From positions 620,001-684,000 of the forward strand of contig JAWZYU010000058.1 in the NCBI GenBank assembly GCA_038380435.1: DNA of 64,000 bases. Reading direction: 5' to 3'. A program made the position numbers and the translations under genes. The notes beneath the pieces were generated by a model. That model searched no databases, was not told the DNA's origin, and saw only the letters and a list, made by a program, of their open reading frames with translations. The number at the start of each line of letters is the position of its first letter. Position 1 is the stretch's first letter. The stretch is from Ryuthela nishihirai (lineage: Eukaryota > Arthropoda > Arachnida > Araneae > Heptathelidae). Shown one piece after another: positions 35,676-46,569 of the stretch.

Positions 35676-35768
35676 AGGTGCTTGGTCCGAGTGCTTGGTC
35701 TACAGTCGCTGAAAACGAGACTGCAATTGTTTTTGTTTTCAAACTACATTTGGATTACCCCCAAAGAG

Positions 35769-37554
35769 GTAAGCATTTCTCCTTATTATTATTATTTGTA
35801 GCATGAAATATTTGCTGCATTTAGTGGTTTGATAAAAGTAATAAAAGTAATTATTTAGTGCTTGGAAAGTGTTTTGAGTGCATTGCTCTCTTAGGCCTAG
35901 TTTCAACGTGTTGAATGATGGTGTGTTGAATGAGATGGTCTTTCATTAAGTTAGAAACTTTTTTGGCTGCCCTTATATAACTTATCGCTGTTTTGATTGA
36001 AAAAATTGAAGGAATTAAACTTAGTAATATACGTAATTTTTTTATAGAGTGAAAAATTGAAATTGCCCGTATCGAAATATGAACCGCTACAATAGTTATT
36101 TTTGAATCCCCTGATTTATTTTTTTAAGTATTAAACTGCAAATAAATTTTCCAATGTTTTGTATAGTAAAAACTATTTTTTCTAATATATGCTTTAAATT
36201 AACAGGTAACGTCGTAGATTCCTTTGCTAAAATTAACTTTTAGAATTATTTCAGAGCAGAACTTAAATGTCCTTTAAATTTTTATATTTGAATAGTGCCA
36301 TCGAAATAGCACAGTTGTGATATGAAATGCTATCAATAATCAAATGTAATATTTGTGAATACTAAACACAACTGTTCAGTAACTTTTATATATGTTACTT
36401 GCATAGATATGATCATAAAATCTGATCTGAGCATGGGGACCTCTGGTACTAATTGACAATATTTTAAATGCAGAAATTGCAAAAACTTATTCTTTCATTG
36501 CTAATAACAGCATATTTTAATTTATCATTGATATTTTGCTATTAAACTCATGCCTCTTATCACTGGTTTATCAAATTACAGTTTTTTTAATGCTCTGGTA
36601 AGAGTCACATTTTAAAGTGGCAGTGCAATTATACATAAATATTACTAATGTGTTATACAATTATTATGTGAGTTGAGAAATGAGCAATTGCTTTTTAAAA
36701 CTTAAGTAACATTTTGTTGCGTGATTTTGCTTTGAGAGTAGCTACCAGATCTCTTGAGTAAATCATTTCTCTTTTGCAGAGTTTTCTGATACAGCCATGA
36801 TATGGCCCTATATTTACCTACCTTTCTGTATCACCTTAGAGGTATTTTATAGTCACCATACTAATTATTGTCTGAGAAATCAATATTGAATTTTTCTGTG
36901 GCCTTCATTAGATTATTAGGGGAATAGCCAATTAATATATCCTGTTTTTTGAATCATATAAACAAAGCTTTGCTATAGAGTGATAGAATGTTCTGTTTAA
37001 TAAACAAATGGTCAATCATGATTTTTAATTCCTGCTGACAAGCTTTTTTTTTAAATGTTAAGACTTAGTAAATTTCCTGCCTGGTACAGTCGCTCAAAAA
37101 AGTATCCGAATGATGTTTGTGTTGTTTTTATTTGTTTGATAACTATGTTTTTTGTTTCTATGAATAACACCATATGAGACCTGCAAAATGTACAATGTAT
37201 TGCATTAATTCACAAATTTTTATCACTAAAAAAATTTCACTTTTTATATAGAGCTGCACACTTTCCATTCTCTTGCAAACAATAACTATTAAATATTAAG
37301 ATTATGTATCACATTAGTTCCCAAATTTTTATCATTAACAAGAATTTCAATCATTATATAGAGCTACAGACTTTTAATTCTATTACATACCATGACTATT
37401 AAGATAATTAGTGAATGATTTGTAGTAATATTCACATTTTATTCATCAAAGAATGAAAACCACATTTAATGTTATAAGTTGCTCATTACTTTTACTTTTT
37501 TGACATAAAGAGGAATGTGAATAGAATAATTTAGTGGTCCCTTGCAATTCATAG
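35769..37554 (+). other. Possible intron of the P-type transposase (mirror copy)
   Basis: Bounded by GTAAGC at 35769 and TTCATAG ending at 37554. AT-rich, no coding potential. It carries the 15 bp right-arm insertion near 35915-35930. Splice evidence only. Confidence 0.35.
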
Positions 37555-38084
37555 GTGAGGAAATTAATCATGCCTAGACGCTGTAGTGTTGCTGGATGCC
37601 GGTCCAACTATGATGGAGAACAACATACCTCAACTTTTACTATTCCTAAACAAGAGCTCCAGCGCAGTGAATGGTTGAGGAAGATTCCCACCGATTTTTC
37701 AAAAGTAAAAAATCCTGTTGTTTGTGTAAAACATTTTCATGAGTCGTTCATTATTCGAACAGACACTGTAATATAAATAATGAAGCGAAAGTGTATGAAA
37801 GAAAAATTCCAAAGTTAGTTGATGGAGCTGTTCCAACTATCTTTCGCAATTTACCAGTCTATTTAAGTTCAGATGCTGGAACTAGTCGTAGGTTAATTAA
37901 TGTTGAAGAAGAGAATATGAACCAGGCTGTCAGAAACAGCCTTAAGGATTTTCGTAAACACATTGAGGAAAATTCTATTCAGAATCTTCAGGATATAGTA
38001 ACCCACCAGAATTCAATTAAAAGTGATAAGTGGATATCATTTAAAAAACATTGTGAACTATATCTGTCACCCTGTAATTTGTGA
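37555..38084 (+). pseudogene. THAP domain and linker of the P-type transposase (mirror copy)
   Basis: Partner of 4572-5101. The likely start is ATG at 37570. C2CH residues and VDGAVPTIF are present. It has the same two frame breaks (near 37770 and near 38085). One residue change from the left copy: KQELQRS. Confidence 0.88.
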
Positions 38085-40293
38085 TTACATTGTTGTTAGT
38101 GCAGATTTACATTTCAATGTATTTATAGAAAACATAAAAATAAGCCAAAACAAAATACCAACTAAAGCTTCAAAATTAACAATTATTCTTGTCCTTAAAC
38201 AGGTTATGTGTTATGTAGAGGAAAATTTCAAATCTGTTGATAGTGTGTCAGCTTTAGATTTAGTAATTAAAACCTTAGAGAAATCATCAGATGTAGAACT
38301 TGATCAAATATCATTTGTTGTTGATCAGTTAAAATTAAGAAAATTACCTAAATGTCGACGACAATATTCTAATGAAACTCTTATTTTGGCTGTATCAATA
38401 TATATACATTCCAGTTCTGCTTACATTGTTCTACAAAAATGTAATTATTTGTTTCTTCCTCATGTAAGAACCTTACAACGCATGATCAGTAATTACTCAT
38501 TGTCTAAGTCCTCAATTTCTGGGAGTATTGAATACTTAAAAACAAAGATGAAATATCTGAAAGATCATGAATTATTGGTTAATCTGTTATTAGATGAGAT
38601 TTATATTGATCCTAGATTAACCTTTAAAGGTGGCTCAATTTATGGGAGTAGCGAGTCTTCCCCTGGAAACCTGGCAAAAACTGCTCAGGTCTTTATGATT
38701 TCATCAATTTTATCTTCTTACAAAGATGTTGTATGCATAACCCCAATACATAAATTGACTGCAGAGAGTTTAAAGGACATGATTCTGAATGTAGTGCATG
38801 GAATAGAACAAATTGGATTTAAGGTAATCTCCCTAATTTCAGATAACAATGCTGTCAATCGAAAAGCTTTTGAACTTTTATCATCAAATAAAATACTGCA
38901 ACCGTATGTTACACATCCTGTTGATGAAAAAAGATTGCTTTTCATAGTTTTTGATTCAGTTCATGAAATAAAATGTGTGAGAAACAATTGGATTGATAAA
39001 AAGAAAGAATGCACGTTTACTTTCCCAGGTTTTAGCAATATGTCATTAACATTAAAAGCAACGTTTAAACACTTAGAAATGCTGTATGATTTAGAAAAAA
39101 ATTCTGTGTTAAAATATGGTCATCAGCTTTCAAGTAAAGTATTGTATCCATCCAGCATTCAGAAACAAAATGTTAATTTAGCTATTAAACTTATTAATGA
39201 AAATAATGTTGCAGCTTTGAAGTGTGTCGCTAAAGATTATCCAAATTTGTTCATTGGTGTTGAAGATACATGCACATTTTTAACAATCTTTATAAAATGG
39301 TGGAAAATAGTAAATTGTAAAAGTGTGTATGAGGCAGAGAGGATTAATGATGCTGACAGAATGCCTATTAGAAAAACTACAGGTGTTCAAATTAAATATT
39401 TACAAGACTTTTCTTTATGGTTAAAAAACTGGCGTCAGTCTTTTCCTGTAATAGAAACTCTTACAGCCCAAACTTTTCAGTCACTTATTATTACTACTGA
39501 TGCATTTATTAAACTAATACCGTATATGTTTGAACATTATCGTATAGATTATATTCTGTTAGGTAAATTTCAAAATGATGATCTAGAAGGTCGTTTTGGA
39601 TTGTATCGTCAGATGTCTGGCGCTAACTATTATATAAGTTATGTTCAGTTGCTAGAAAGTGAACGTAGACTTCGTTTTAAGAGTAACATTCTAATTAGTG
39701 CTAACAATGTGAATGTCCCTCTGAAATCTTTGCTGCCACATGTAGAGGAGAAAGTTGTTAATATAAATATTTTGCAATATTCAGATATTTTAGAAAATTA
39801 TTTCTCTGTAGATGATTGTGTGCCCAGAAATATCATTCCTGTAATAACATATATTGGTGGATATGCAGCAAGAAAAGAACTGAGATTGAAAAAGTGTGAT
39901 GTATGTTCCTTTTGGCTGCAATTAGACAAGCCAATAGATACTGTAGATGGGCCACATGATCTTATTAAAGAATTAGATCGTGGAAAATTAATAATTCCAT
40001 CAGAAAGTGTATTTATTGTCATTTCTGTTGTATGGTATATTTTGGAGCAGATAATTTTACATCATCATGAACAATTTCTATCTTCTGATGGACAACTTTC
40101 CGTACTACACAAATTGTCAAGTATTCTTTTATTTCAACAAGATTTGCCATTTAGTGATGATTGTGATTGCAGTAGAACTTTAGGACAGTGCTTAGAAAGT
40201 ATATGTTTATTGGCATCAAAAGTAATGTTAAATAATTACTCAAATTTCAGAAATGATCAAATACATAAAAAAAATGCTCTGAAAGAAAAATAA
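38023..40293 (+). CDS. P-superfamily (THAP9-like) transposase, catalytic part (mirror copy)
   Basis: Partner of 2363-4633 with an identical 756-residue translation. Catalytic Asp codons lie at 38593 and 38842, and the Glu codon at 39586. The frame ends with TAA at 40291-40293. The N-terminal THAP part lies in other frames upstream, so a full protein cannot be read through. Bases 40294-40520 contain no visible gene, and the element's 3' terminal repeat was not identified. Confidence 0.9.
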   Translation: MISGYHLKNIVNYICHPVICDYIVVSADLHFNVFIENIKISQNKIPTKASKLTIILVLKQVMCYVEENFKSVDSVSALDLVIKTLEKSSDVELDQISFVVDQLKLRKLPKCRRQYSNETLILAVSIYIHSSSAYIVLQKCNYLFLPHVRTLQRMISNYSLSKSSISGSIEYLKTKMKYLKDHELLVNLLLDEIYIDPRLTFKGGSIYGSSESSPGNLAKTAQVFMISSILSSYKDVVCITPIHKLTAESLKDMILNVVHGIEQIGFKVISLISDNNAVNRKAFELLSSNKILQPYVTHPVDEKRLLFIVFDSVHEIKCVRNNWIDKKKECTFTFPGFSNMSLTLKATFKHLEMLYDLEKNSVLKYGHQLSSKVLYPSSIQKQNVNLAIKLINENNVAALKCVAKDYPNLFIGVEDTCTFLTIFIKWWKIVNCKSVYEAERINDADRMPIRKTTGVQIKYLQDFSLWLKNWRQSFPVIETLTAQTFQSLIITTDAFIKLIPYMFEHYRIDYILLGKFQNDDLEGRFGLYRQMSGANYYISYVQLLESERRLRFKSNILISANNVNVPLKSLLPHVEEKVVNINILQYSDILENYFSVDDCVPRNIIPVITYIGGYAARKELRLKKCDVCSFWLQLDKPIDTVDGPHDLIKELDRGKLIIPSESVFIVISVVWYILEQIILHHHEQFLSSDGQLSVLHKLSSILLFQQDLPFSDDCDCSRTLGQCLESICLLASKVMLNNYSNFRNDQIHKKNALKEK

Positions 40294-40520
40294 AGAAATT
40301 GTGTCCATGAGTAAAAAGCATATATTATAGTTGTTAAATAAATAGGTGAAGTGTTAATGAAGGAGAAAAAAATTTAAACAATTTTCACCAACTGATGAAA
40401 GGTTCTGCAAATGATGACAAGGGGTATTTACTTCCTTTTCAGTGGTTAAAAACAAACATGTTTTTACTGGTTGAGTTTTTTTTGCATTATTTTATATTTT
40501 TACTGAATATATATATATAT

Positions 40521-40860
40521 GGGTTGGCTCATTTGGTAGCATAGAAGAGCATGTCAATTTCAGTCTGAAATTCCAGGTTGAATATTTACTCTGCCTCTAT
40601 TCAGATTATCTTCACTGCACTCTGAAGGAGATATTGATTGGCTTGGAAAGGCTGCTCTCTATTCTATGAGATATTAAGTCATGGCTCTGTGAGAGGGAGA
40701 ATCATATCCTACATATGTTATGACAGATGCTGAATATCTGGTTTCTATCATATTTTGTAACTGCTATCCAATGGATCCATTTTAATTAGGGAAGGAGTCA
40801 TTGTGACCTGGCTTTTAGTCGTGTGGACAAAATGCTGTTGTGAGGGGAAATAACCCAGCA
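40521..40860 (+). repeat. Diverged family B SINE (mirror copy)
   Basis: Partner of 1800-2139; head GGGTTGGCTCATTTGGTAGC. Confidence 0.75.
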
Positions 40861-41212
40861 CCTAATGTGTATAATGGGTTTGGTTGCAATAATATGTTTT
40901 GCTCTAATGTATTGAACTTTATTAATGTTAGCAGATTACCTGTCATTGCTTGGTCTTTTGAATGCCCTCATTTGCCACAAATATGCTTGTGTCCCACTCG
41001 TGCCATTTACTCATTTATGAAACAGTGGTTTCATCATTGGAAAACTAATTAACTGAATTTTTTTTCGACTTTATTGATGCAAATGTTTTACATGAAAGGC
41101 AATTATCATTTCTTTTACAGCATAGTTTTCAGTAACATTGTGCGCTTAGTGATCGTGTATAAAAATTTCTAAAGATGTGAGGCTGATGTTCTTTTCATTA
41201 TAATAAAATATA

Positions 41213-41375
41213 AATACCTCCTCAAACAACTGCTTCCCACAGAGGTCTGACCGGAGCCTGCCAGTGTAATATGCCTTAGAGATCTGAGAGGAAGGTGTGA
41301 TCTCAGCAGAAAGACGCAATAGAAGCATCCATGCCTTACCTGGGACTTCAACCCATGTTCCTTTGATCACAAACA
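41213..41375 (-). repeat. Diverged family A SINE (mirror copy)
   Basis: Partner of 1285-1447. Confidence 0.75.
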
Positions 41376-41519
41376 CGATACAATTTGTTTGGCCTAGTTT
41401 TGAAGTTGAGAGCATGAATTATTTGATATTTTAACTACTCATATTTAATACTTTTGCAAATTGCTATAAATGTGTTGATGATCAGGTTAATTACTGAATG
41501 CTAGCATTTTTCATTTCAT

Positions 41520-41665
41520 AAACTGGGTTCGAGCCCCGGGTAAGGCATGGATGTGCATGTTGTTTTTCTGCTGAGGTCCTGCCATCTGCTCAGACCTTCT
41601 ACTATGGCATGTAAACTGACAGGCTCCTGTCAGACCTCTGTGGCAAGCAGTTGCTTGAGGGGGTA
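41520..41665 (+). repeat. Family A SINE, 5'-truncated (mirror copy)
   Basis: Partner of 995-1140. Bases 41666-42408 after it are AT-rich without a gene. Confidence 0.85.
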
Positions 41666-42408
41666 CTGTTTTATTTTTAAGGGGCAAACCAGATATTTGT
41701 CGTTGCCCACAAAAATTGTCGAGTCCATGCTTGATATTCTTTGCACAAACAATTCTCTTGGCAATCTTTTTTGTTTTTGAGCTAATAAGTTTTATACGTT
41801 GAAGGGAAAAGTAGTTTAGACATAAATATGCTATCAGCACTTGTTTGAACTGCAAAATTTGTACTTGTATTCTTATTCATAATATATATATTTCATATAT
41901 CTAGGTAGAGTAACATAATCCATAGGAACAGGTTTTATCAGTCTTTAGAGTATATCATGTCGATCACAATTTTTGAAATTGAAAATGTCAATAAAAGGAT
42001 GATTATTTATTATTTTATGTAGATCAGATAATGGATGTTACTATTAATGGCTTAGTCAGATTGAAATCCAATATGCAAAAGATATTGTTGAACCCAAAAC
42101 CAGTTATTTTTCTTTCTAATTTAATTAATTTCTTCTAAATTTTAAACCCTTTATTTTTGGTTCTTCTATGGAAAAAAAATATTTTCATGTTGTTTTTATG
42201 TCCATGAAATAGCAGATAATGTCATTAAAGCTTAAATTCAAAAATAGTATGAAAACATTAAAATTTAATTAATCAGATATTAATTTATATTGCTGAATAC
42301 TTGTAGTGAGAGTGGGCTTTCAGTTTATAACAATTACCTAATGAAAATTACAGTTTTATTTACAAAATCATTCTAAAGGTTTATAAAAAAATCTAATGCA
42401 ACACAAAA

Positions 42409-42591
42409 TACCCCCTCAAGCAGCTGCTTGCCACAAAGGTCTGACAGGAGCCTGTCAGTTTATATGCCATAGTAGAAGGTCTGAGAGGACGGCAGGACCT
42501 CAGCAGAAAAACGACGCAAACAGCCATGCTTTACCCGGGACTCGAACCCAGGTCCCTTAGATCAGTAGCCAAGTGCGCTAACCACTCGGCC
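42409..42591 (-). repeat. Family A SINE (mirror copy)
   Basis: Partner of 67-249, near the outermost visible part of the arm. Confidence 0.85.
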
Positions 42592-42644
42592 ATGTACTAT
42601 GTATATATTAGAATACTGTGTGTCTACCAGTTGTTTTTTATTAA

Positions 42645-42937
42645 CCTCTGAATGGCACTTCCTTTCATACAATGGGCTAAATGGCCAGTTCCCAAGGGCC
42701 GATAGTTTAGGGGAGGCAGCACACTGGAGAGGTGGTAGCCTCCCATCAAGGCTATCCAGAGTGTTCTTTAACATACACAGGGTATGGGGCCCATGGCTTA
42801 ATGTCTCATTCTACAGATGGTGTCTTTTCCAAACCCATCAGTGTCCCCTATTGACAGATAAGATCCCAGATAGGATTCAAACCTGGGAACAGCAGATTAT
42901 AAATCTGGCATTCTACCAACTGAGCCACCCCTGCCAC
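42645..42937 (-). repeat. Family B SINE crossing the visible arm limit
   Basis: On the minus strand it runs from a good tRNA-like head (GGTGGCTCAGTTGGTAGAATG, B box GGTTTGAATCC) to the tail at 42645. Its last bases pair with window bases 1-13, so the left arm very likely continues into the same SINE outside the window. Confidence 0.85.
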
Positions 42938-42960
42938 TGTGCCACCAAGAGTTTTACTGG

Positions 42961-43120
42961 ATTTTCACACGACAATACAGCTCTATCAGGTTGAGAGTAT
43001 TTATGGACTGTATTTTGACAAGACAATACAGCTCTATGAGGTTGAGAGTATTTATGGACTGTATTTTCACAAGACAATACAGCTCTATGAGGTTGAGAGT
43101 ATTTATGGACTGTATTTTAA
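42961..43120 (+). repeat. 51 bp tandem repeat, three copies
   Basis: Units start at 42961, 43012 and 43063 and contain GACAATACAGCTCTAT and GAGAGTATTTATGGACTGT. They differ by only a few bases. The unit is a multiple of three, so it stays open in several frames, but it shows no sign of coding. Confidence 0.95.
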
Positions 43121-43287
43121 CAGTATTATATATATGAATATATAATGCTTGTTTTTTCTGGCTGTGATTGCTAGCTAGAGATTTTCGAAAAGAAATATAA
43201 TATACGTTGATATATATGAGCACATAATTATAAAGAAGCAATAATTATAAAGAAGAAAAAAAGTTGGTTGTGGATTCAATATTATCT

Positions 43288-43332
43288 TTTGCATATACCA
43301 ATATGCAAAAGGTGCATATTGGTATATGCAAA
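43288..43332. repeat. Perfect 19/7/19 hairpin
   Basis: TTTGCATATACCAATATGC at 43288-43306 is perfectly complementary to 43314-43332, around a 7-base loop (AAAAGGT). Confidence 0.9.
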
Positions 43333-43730
43333 AATGGTGCTCAGGTTTGAATTCCCTAGTCAAGTCACTCAAAAAAAATTATATCATCTGGCAATTTTTG
43401 TACCTTGAACTTAATGTGCCATTTACAATAATCTATTAATTTTGACTTTGCAAACAGCAATATTCTCTGTCTTAACATATTTATTACCTGAGCCTATGCA
43501 GTAAATAAATTATGCATGATTAACCATGATTAACTAATGTGTTCTCCCATTGTTATGCTTCAGGCTCATACATGTATTTGAAAGATGTAAAATTCGGATT
43601 CTCTTTAATTCATTTTCTCCTATTCACCTGAAAATACATAACCTTTAGAACCTTTAATATACCTTTTTAAAGAGTTATGAAAGCTGAATTTTACCAATAT
43701 TCTGTGAAGGAAAAATGACACTAATTTTTA

Positions 43731-43870
43731 TACCGTTTTAAACTGTTGTAACCAGCTTTGGGTTCAACATTATCTCTTAGATATAGGTGTCCAATCTGAC
43801 TAGTCATCAGTTTGCAACACCCATTATTTGCTCTAAATCAAATAATCATCCTTTTACTGACATTCTGTTT
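43731..43870 (+). repeat. Diverged relative of outer-arm sequence
   Basis: It aligns with 555-675 of the left arm in the same orientation (shared TTTGGGTTCAACA, CAATCTGACTA, AATAATCATCCTTTTA). A shorter match lies at 43260-43300. It is an older dispersed repeat or an earlier duplication. Confidence 0.7.
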
Positions 43871-45732
43871 GAAGAATTATTTCAGATGGTTCATGAGAAT
43901 TAGGTTGTATTGATCATTTCCAATATTAAATGACTGATCAGTTAATAAAATTTTGTAACTTCATAAATATGACTTTAAAAATAATGTCAACCTAGTCAAG
44001 TGTTTGTTTTTGAGTTGCTTATGTTGTTTATTATCATTAGAAATTCGGTAAGAAATTTAAACAAATTTATTGAGTGCCAAGAATGTTGACAAAATTTAGT
44101 GTCTGAAAATTACTTTTGCAGCATATTATGTTCTTTCAGAAGCTGTGATGTGTTATGCGAGTGCAAAATTAATGAATTTTAGGATATCTTTCATGTTCTA
44201 GATTATGTATGAGTCTTTTAGGAAGAGATACATAATTTTCATTAAAATCAATTTGCTAGATAAATGTTTTATAATGAACTGATATTACATGATCTAATAT
44301 ATTTCTTGTCACATCTTCATAGGGCATCTTTTATGAGTTGAAAAGAAACAAAAAAAAGTGTAGTGAAATATTTACTTAAATATATTCCAAAGCTGTGATA
44401 TACACTAGTATATTGTTAAAATCAATATGCAGAAAATCTTAATTTTTTATGAGTTTTGTAATTTTCTGTATCATATTCTAAAATATTACTGCTGAATACA
44501 GTACAAGTTTTATTCAAATCTGTATATTTCTCACTGTATTTGCATTATGTTGCCTTAGGGACATTATGCCCATGTTTGCACTGAAAATAATTTGTTGTAA
44601 ACTACCTCAAATAAAGATGAAAAATATGTTCATTCCTATCAAATATGCTGTTTCTGTTCATCAAACTGTCCTATTGTGGCAATCAGAAGTGCTAAGCAGT
44701 CACTTTATTAAGTACACTTCTGTCAATAGGGCACAGCAATTTTTTCATTGTGCTTTTCATAGGAAAATGCAATTGAAAATAAACCATTAAATCTAGGTTT
44801 TTAGAAATATGAGGTTCAGTATTTAAATAGTTATGAAGGTAGAAATATTTAACTTAGCTCGTTCAAAATTGATGGAAATTAGTATGTGAACTACTAAAAT
44901 ATATTCATACTTTTCACTGTATTTATCTTACTAAAGTTTAATGTACCGGTTATTGCTTCCATTTCAACCTGTTTACGCGACAGCAGTTATATAAAGTGGA
45001 ATAACTGTTATTAAATATTCCATAATTAAATACCAAACGTGCAACGTAGCTACTGTCACAATTTTCCTTAATAATTTTAAGAAGTTATTGCGCTGTAAAA
45101 TCTCGATTACTGCTTGCATATCATGGAAATTTATCTAATAAATGACCACTGAAAGTATATATTTTTTAAATTATATTTGGGTCGGGCGATTTCTTTTTCA
45201 AAAGATTAAAAAAATGTACTCAATAAGTAAATATTAAGGATACCGCAACTGGTAAGTAAATGAAAACCAGTGGTGTATTCTGAATCAATGCCTTGCAGTT
45301 GTTAAATGTTTTAAAAAAAAGAATTTAAAAATTATATATATTTGTATATACATATCCCAAACCACCCGTTTAAATACACCTCTGGTTTTCTGATTTTGTT
45401 CTTTATTCTAAACACTATAATATTATGCCTTTAATTTTTTGTAAGGAAACTGCTGGTATTTTTAGAATTATCACAAATTAGATTAAATGAGGTATGAAGA
45501 AAGAAAAAAAAATTAGGTTTCTTGTAAAAATCAGCTAGTTTTAAATTAACTATCAAATTTAAATTCGCTTATATAAAAGGCAAAACAAAAAAGTGGAAAA
45601 AGAATACAGCCATTATTTATTCTACACAAGGAGTTTTTCATGTGATTTAACGATACGAAAAAAAGCGAAATGAAATCGCAAAAACGAGATCCAAGGTTCT
45701 GTGCGAACGAATCGAGTGGCGTTTGCAGCTAC

Positions 45733-45813
45733 CGGACTAAGTTGATCACGTGACGGTTGAGGATCGCCTCAGTGTCATGGCCTGTCTTTCTAGTTGGCCT
45801 TGTTCTGACGTCA
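45733..45813 (+). promoter_or_regulatory. Conserved CRE/E-box block at the second P-type locus
   Basis: It shares a 21 bp segment (containing GATCACGTGA) and a 24 bp segment (containing CTGTCTTTCTAGTTGGCC) exactly with 6966-7044. It ends in TGACGTCA at 45806-45813. Here it points the other way relative to the downstream THAP gene, whose ATG is ~150 bp away. The surroundings are CpG-rich for this window. Bidirectional promoter function is an inference. Confidence 0.5.
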
Positions 45814-45965
45814 TCCTTCGTCGATCTAGCATCTTGACACCCCGTAGCTGTTGGATACGAGATGTTTGTGTGTATTAGCAAGAAATGCTAAATCTTTGAA
45901 GTGGCGTTTATATTGTTCTGTGAATATCATTTGTGAATTTTAATTGTGAATAAGTTTTCGAAGAA

Positions 45966-46118
45966 ATGCCTCATCCTTGTTCTGTTCCCAGCTGTAGAGG
46001 CAACTATAAAAATTCAACAAAAGTTCGCGTTTACAGTTTTCCCCAGGATGTAGAATTGTGCAGAAAATGGCTGCTATCAATAACAAGAGAAAACTTCACA
46101 GTAACGAAATTTAGCAAG
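45966..46118 (+). pseudogene. Exon 1 (THAP N-terminal part) of a second P-type transposase
   Basis: Fifty-one codons from ATG at 45966, beginning MPHPCSVPSC with the first two zinc-binding Cys and the conserved Trp of CRKWL. They end in FSK at a donor site AAG|GTATGT (46118/46119), a phase-0 exon end. The third Cys and the His of the C2CH set are missing here but appear at the start of exon 2 (53268). Reading past the donor gives a Val-Cys by chance, then no HF motif. It is the older relative of the arm transposases, about 150 bp downstream of the shared CRE/E-box block. Confidence 0.8.
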
Positions 46119-46569
46119 GTATGTCAGTTTTTTGCCGTAAACTGGAAGGAGAGCTGTGTACCAATCCCTAGTGATGATTCACAGAACTGGCCAGGTCTAG
46201 CACCTAATGTCCGACCCCGCCTTCTCGTGGTGCACGCCGTTAGTACCTTTCAAAAGAGATATTCTCTTTTGGAAGGGAACGGAAGGGGAGGGCTGCCAGT
46301 TCAGTATGGCCTGCTGATCTGGTCATCTACGGCCACTTTTTTTCTTTTTTTTCAACCCTGCTGAGGAGTGGTCAACTTCACAGGGTCCTGGTGCTGACCA
46401 TTTATACCTACTAGACTGGACTTGTTTATGGATTTGAGCTTGATTATGGATCCTGGACTTGCTGCACTGGTGGGCCTCTGTTGAGGGAGAGTCTGCCGCT
46501 GTGTTTTCTGTTTGCTTCTGGGTTGCCAGCTCTAAGTGAACAGAGGCATGGGATACCTTATATCAGCTG

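Larger units (their letters stand above)
22193..42657 (-). repeat. Right arm of the ~20.7 kb inverted repeat
   Basis: Reverse complement of 1-20788. It lacks the 272 bp tandem duplication and a 66 bp stretch (at about 31940) found on the left, and carries 15 extra bp near 35.92 kb. The arm is seen to 42657, where the left partner leaves the window. Its true end may lie farther on. Confidence 0.97.
43121..45732. other. AT-rich intergenic DNA, no gene seen
   Basis: About 2.6 kb without supported coding sequence. It includes a perfect hairpin (43288-43332) and an old repeat (43731-43870). Confidence 0.5.

Noticed and set aside
1..42657. Sequencing hairpin (missed adaptor) as full explanation for the palindrome
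   Set aside because: A hairpin artefact would give a perfect repeat with almost no spacer. Here there is a 1.4 kb unique spacer and structural differences between arms. A haplotype mis-join remains possible and is kept as a caveat.
43005..43120. CRISPR-like array
   Set aside because: The repeats are directly adjacent with no unique spacers, and the DNA is eukaryotic.
42939..43241. Frames made of 17-residue repeats
   Set aside because: They exist only because the 51 bp tandem unit is a multiple of three. No start context or homology.
46119..46364. Continuation of the THAP frame to 132 codons
   Set aside because: Past the donor site the reading loses the expected CxxHF motif and runs into unrelated sequence. 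The true continuation is at 53268.
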